The translations under genes were made by a program, and so were the position numbers. 64,000 nucleotides of DNA from Thalassovita mediterranea (GTDB lineage: Bacteria; Pseudomonadota; Alphaproteobacteria; Caulobacterales; Hyphomonadaceae): contig CP080408.1 of assembly GCA_019448215.1 (NCBI GenBank), forward strand, positions 1,054,001 through 1,118,000, written 5' to 3'. Below the pieces are notes generated by a model. That model worked only from the letters and a program-made list of their open reading frames with translations. It was not told where the DNA came from and made no database searches. Shown piece after piece: positions 61,553-64,000 of the stretch (within the stretch, counting starts at the first letter, position 1; each line of letters begins with the position of its first letter).

Positions 61553-62875
61553 ATGAGAGCAATGCTGACGGGGGCTGCAATCGGTGTCGTAATGGGCGGG
61601 GTCGCCGTAGGCGTCTCGGCCGTCGCATGGCCAGATCCTGGCACAAGCAGCAGCCGAGCGGAAACCTACCGACAGCTTGATCTTTTTGCCGAAGTGCTGG
61701 CCCGCGCCCGCGCCGACTACGTCACCGAAATCGACGAAGCCGAAGCGATGGAAGCGGCAATCAACGGCATGCTCGGCTCGCTCGACCCGCACTCATCTTA
61801 CCTGTCGGCAGAAGACTTCTCCGCCATGCAGGTCCAGGCCTCCGGCGAATATGGCGGCCTCGGAATCGAAGTTCAGATGGAAGATGGCTTCGTCAAAGTC
61901 ATCACGCCGATGGACGACTCCCCGGCCTCGCGCGCAGGCCTGCAGAGCGGCGACCTGCTCACAGCCATTAATGGCAAGCCTATTGTCGGCCTCAACATTG
62001 ATGACGCTGTCGAAGACATGCGCGGGCCTCCGGGCACCGAAATCATCGTCAGCGTCATGCGCGAAGGCGAAGACCCGTTCGACGTCACCATGGAGCGCGA
62101 AGTCATCCGTCCAAAGTCCGTCGACTGGAAGACGGTTGACGAAGACGTGGCCTATATCCGCATCTCCACCTTCAATGAGCGCACGACCGATCTTCTCGAA
62201 GATGCGTTCGAGGGCGTGTCCGATGAGCTTGGCAACCGCCCGGCTGGCATCATTCTCGACCTGCGCAACAATGGCGGCGGCCTGCTCGATCAGGCGATCT
62301 CTGTCTCCGACAAGTTCCTGTCGGGCGGCGAAGTCGTGTCGACCATTGGCCGTCGGCCAAGCGACATTGCCCGCTACAATGCCCGCTCCGGTGAAGTTTT
62401 CCAGAACGTGCCGATTGTTGTGCTGATCAATAATGGCACCGCATCCGCCTCTGAAATCGTCGCTGGCGCCCTTCAAGACCGTGGACGCGCCACCGTTCTC
62501 GGCATGACCAGCTTTGGCAAGGGCTCGGTTCAGACCGTCATTCCGCTTGGCAGTGATCGCGGCGCAATCCGCCTCACCACCTCGCGCTATTACACCCCGT
62601 CCGGACGGTCCATCCAGGCCACCGGTATCGTGCCTGACATGGAAGTCGCGCAGGCCCGCGTCTCCGAGGAAGAACTGGCCCGTATCCGCCGCTTCTCCGA
62701 AGCCGACCTGCCGAATGCGCTGACCAATGAGGACGGCGCCGAGCGTGAAATTCCGCACCTTCCAAAGGAGCAACCTCCTGAGGACTATGAAGGCGAAGAC
62801 TATCAGCTCGACCGTGCCCTCGAAGTCCTTCGCGGCGGCCAGATGAGCGCGACGGAAACGCCGCAGGCCGGTTAA
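61553..62875 (+). CDS. ctpA: C-terminal processing protease CtpA (S41)
   Basis: About 440 residues. Signal-anchor at the N-terminus, a helical segment with 'MLGSLDPHSSYLS', a PDZ domain (about 95-170; LGIEVQM, DDSPASRAGLQSGDLL), then the S41 core. The Ser is in TASASEIVAGAL and the Lys in FGKGSVQ, completing the Ser-Lys dyad. It trims envelope proteins, including peptidoglycan enzymes. Of three nearby ATGs, 61553 has the AGGAG site at the right spacing (nine bases); 61544 would abut it. Confidence 0.94.
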   Translation: MRAMLTGAAIGVVMGGVAVGVSAVAWPDPGTSSSRAETYRQLDLFAEVLARARADYVTEIDEAEAMEAAINGMLGSLDPHSSYLSAEDFSAMQVQASGEYGGLGIEVQMEDGFVKVITPMDDSPASRAGLQSGDLLTAINGKPIVGLNIDDAVEDMRGPPGTEIIVSVMREGEDPFDVTMEREVIRPKSVDWKTVDEDVAYIRISTFNERTTDLLEDAFEGVSDELGNRPAGIILDLRNNGGGLLDQAISVSDKFLSGGEVVSTIGRRPSDIARYNARSGEVFQNVPIVVLINNGTASASEIVAGALQDRGRATVLGMTSFGKGSVQTVIPLGSDRGAIRLTTSRYYTPSGRSIQATGIVPDMEVAQARVSEEELARIRRFSEADLPNALTNEDGAEREIPHLPKEQPPEDYEGEDYQLDRALEVLRGGQMSATETPQAG

Positions 62876-62953
62876 CGGAAATTTGCGTTGTCTTAACCGG
62901 TCGCTGGCAGGGTCTGCACTGACCCGCCAAACCAGCGACCGGAGAGACTATAC

Positions 62954-64000
62954 ATGGCCGCAAAGGCACCCCGTGAGCCATCGCCGCTGCGTAGTGCTAT
63001 CAAGCATTCGGTTTTGAGCTTTGCCACTGTCGGTCTTGCGCTGACGGCCATGGCAGGCGGCATCCATGTCTGGGGCAGCGACGACACGTCCAGCCCCGTC
63101 CGCCAGATCGCCCTCTTCGAAACCGAAGCGCCGACCATCACGACCCCGCAGCTGAAGACGCGGCTCGCCTCCTCCAACGCGCCCACGAGGCAGATCGCAG
63201 CCCCGTCCTTCAATGAAGAAGACGGCGCACCGCCCTTCGTCACCGATGCGATGATCGCCCGCGGTGAGGCGGGGACACCTGATCTTGGCGTTGACTATGT
63301 CGATGGCGTTTCTCGCGTCGTACGCGTTGCCGCGCAAAGCGATGAAATTCCTGAGCGTCAGGAAGTCCGCATCAATGGCATCAGCGTCTCTTCTGGCCAG
63401 TCCTGGCAGGAATCGCGCAGCACGCTCGCTCTGCCGCGCGCGCCGGTTGCCGCCGTGTCTGAACGCACCCCTGTCGGCACGCTCCCAAAGATTTCCGATG
63501 ATGGCCGCACGCCTGCTGGCGTTTACGCCCGCCCCTTCGCCAACACTGAGGGGCGCCCGACCGTCTCCATCATTCTCGGTGGGCTCGGTATCAACCGCAC
63601 CCATACCCGCTCGGCCATTGATGAGCTTCCGCCGGAAGTGACGCTGTCCTTCGCGCCGGGCACCCGCGACCTTCAGGGCTGGATCGATCAGGCCCGCGCC
63701 GCTGGCCACGAAGTGCTGCTGGAAGTCCCGCTTGAAGCCTATGAGTTGTCCTCTGGCCCGGCCCATCCGCAAAGCCTGACCACCACCATGCAGGAAGCGC
63801 AGATCGAGTCTCGCCTCAGCGCGTTGATGGCATCTGCGAGTGGCTATTTCGGCCTTACCAACTATCAGGGCGGCCGCTTCCTGCGCAGCCCGGAAAGCGT
63901 CTCTCACCTTGCCCGCCTGACAGCCGCCCGTGGTCTTGCCTTCGTTGAGGATGGCAGCCTCCCCCGCTCTGCCATGGACACCGTCGCGACGGACGCGCCA
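62954..64000 (+). CDS. Divergent polysaccharide deacetylase family protein, 3' end cut off
   Basis: 349 codons are visible before the window ends. A single N-terminal membrane anchor (SFATVGLALTAMAGGIHVW) and a long low-complexity linker lead to the domain, which starts near RPTVSIILGGLGINRTHTRSAI and continues with LSFAPG, DQARAAGHEVLLEVPLEAYE and YFGLTNYQGGRFL. These are the blocks of the divergent polysaccharide deacetylase (DUF610) family found behind ctpA in many alphaproteobacteria. Enzymatic activity is not established. Start ATG 62954 has GGAGAG 9-10 bases upstream. Confidence 0.9.
   Translation, partial: MAAKAPREPSPLRSAIKHSVLSFATVGLALTAMAGGIHVWGSDDTSSPVRQIALFETEAPTITTPQLKTRLASSNAPTRQIAAPSFNEEDGAPPFVTDAMIARGEAGTPDLGVDYVDGVSRVVRVAAQSDEIPERQEVRINGISVSSGQSWQESRSTLALPRAPVAAVSERTPVGTLPKISDDGRTPAGVYARPFANTEGRPTVSIILGGLGINRTHTRSAIDELPPEVTLSFAPGTRDLQGWIDQARAAGHEVLLEVPLEAYELSSGPAHPQSLTTTMQEAQIESRLSALMASASGYFGLTNYQGGRFLRSPESVSHLARLTAARGLAFVEDGSLPRSAMDTVATDAP

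Noticed and set aside
1-64000. tRNA, rRNA, CRISPR, transposase or prophage genes
   Set aside because: Read through for T-loop, repeat-spacer and transposase signatures on both strands; none was seen, though short RNAs without clear signatures could be missed by eye.

Overview
The window looks like chromosomal DNA of a GC-rich alphaproteobacterium of the Caulobacterales, most plausibly Hyphomonadaceae (inferred from protein content and gene order, not from a database search). Supporting signs are an RcdA-type adaptor of CtrA proteolysis, a DUF1013/TrcR regulator, ZapA and ZapE division factors, Flp/Tad pilus pieces, an EnvC-CtpA-divergent polysaccharide deacetylase operon, an aa3 oxidase subunit IV with a COX-ARM-like N-terminus, and the secA / PPIase-argJ-mutT arrangement. 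Gene density is very high, strands alternate often, and many neighbours overlap by 1-4 bases (ATGA, GTGA, TGATG). I found no rRNA, tRNA, CRISPR array, insertion sequence or prophage. The window starts inside a lipoprotein gene and ends inside a polysaccharide-deacetylase gene.

Layout. 0-13.5 kb: glycine-zipper lipoprotein, rsmB-htpX, an SDHAF4-like factor, a Gly/His-rich secreted protein, a glyoxalase-fold protein, two oxidoreductases, an O-acyltransferase of surface polysaccharide, membrane proteins and a large prolyl oligopeptidase lipoprotein. 13.5-25 kb: Tat-exported amidase, an arsenate reductase apparently lacking a normal start codon, a HEPN-like protein, an HxlR regulator, a TadG-like pilus protein, rcdA with a DUF1192 gene, a quinone oxidoreductase, a PAS-receiver protein, a CoaA-like kinase, an S41 protease lipoprotein and a DUF3892 gene. 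25-38 kb: trcR, an NDUFAF5-like methyltransferase divergent from comF-grxC-DUF1178, aa3 subunit IV, epoxide hydrolase, the PPIase-argJ-mutT-flp operon divergent from secA, and an MscS-related channel protein.

38-48 kb: a receiver-like protein with Glu at the phosphoacceptor position, followed by a membrane GGDEF-EAL protein, then rhomboid-zapE, rpmE, an ABC exporter, efp-suhB, thiE and a GST. 48-58 kb: a central-carbon block read leftwards (tkt, gap, pgk, class I aldolase, with gpmA nearby), divergent from DUF4164-zapA-glycosyltransferase. 58-64 kb: two unrecognised envelope proteins, then envC-ctpA-polysaccharide deacetylase, a cell-wall remodelling operon.

Most of the window is housekeeping sequence and I do not see a clearly new multi-gene system. 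The observations most worth checking are the arsC gene whose best-placed start codon is ATC, two divergent gene pairs whose ATG codons overlap on one CATG, the Glu-substituted receiver beside a cyclic-di-GMP enzyme, a Flp pilin nine bases behind mutT, a strong hairpin in the trcR leader, and the metal-binding-looking Gly/His-rich exported protein.
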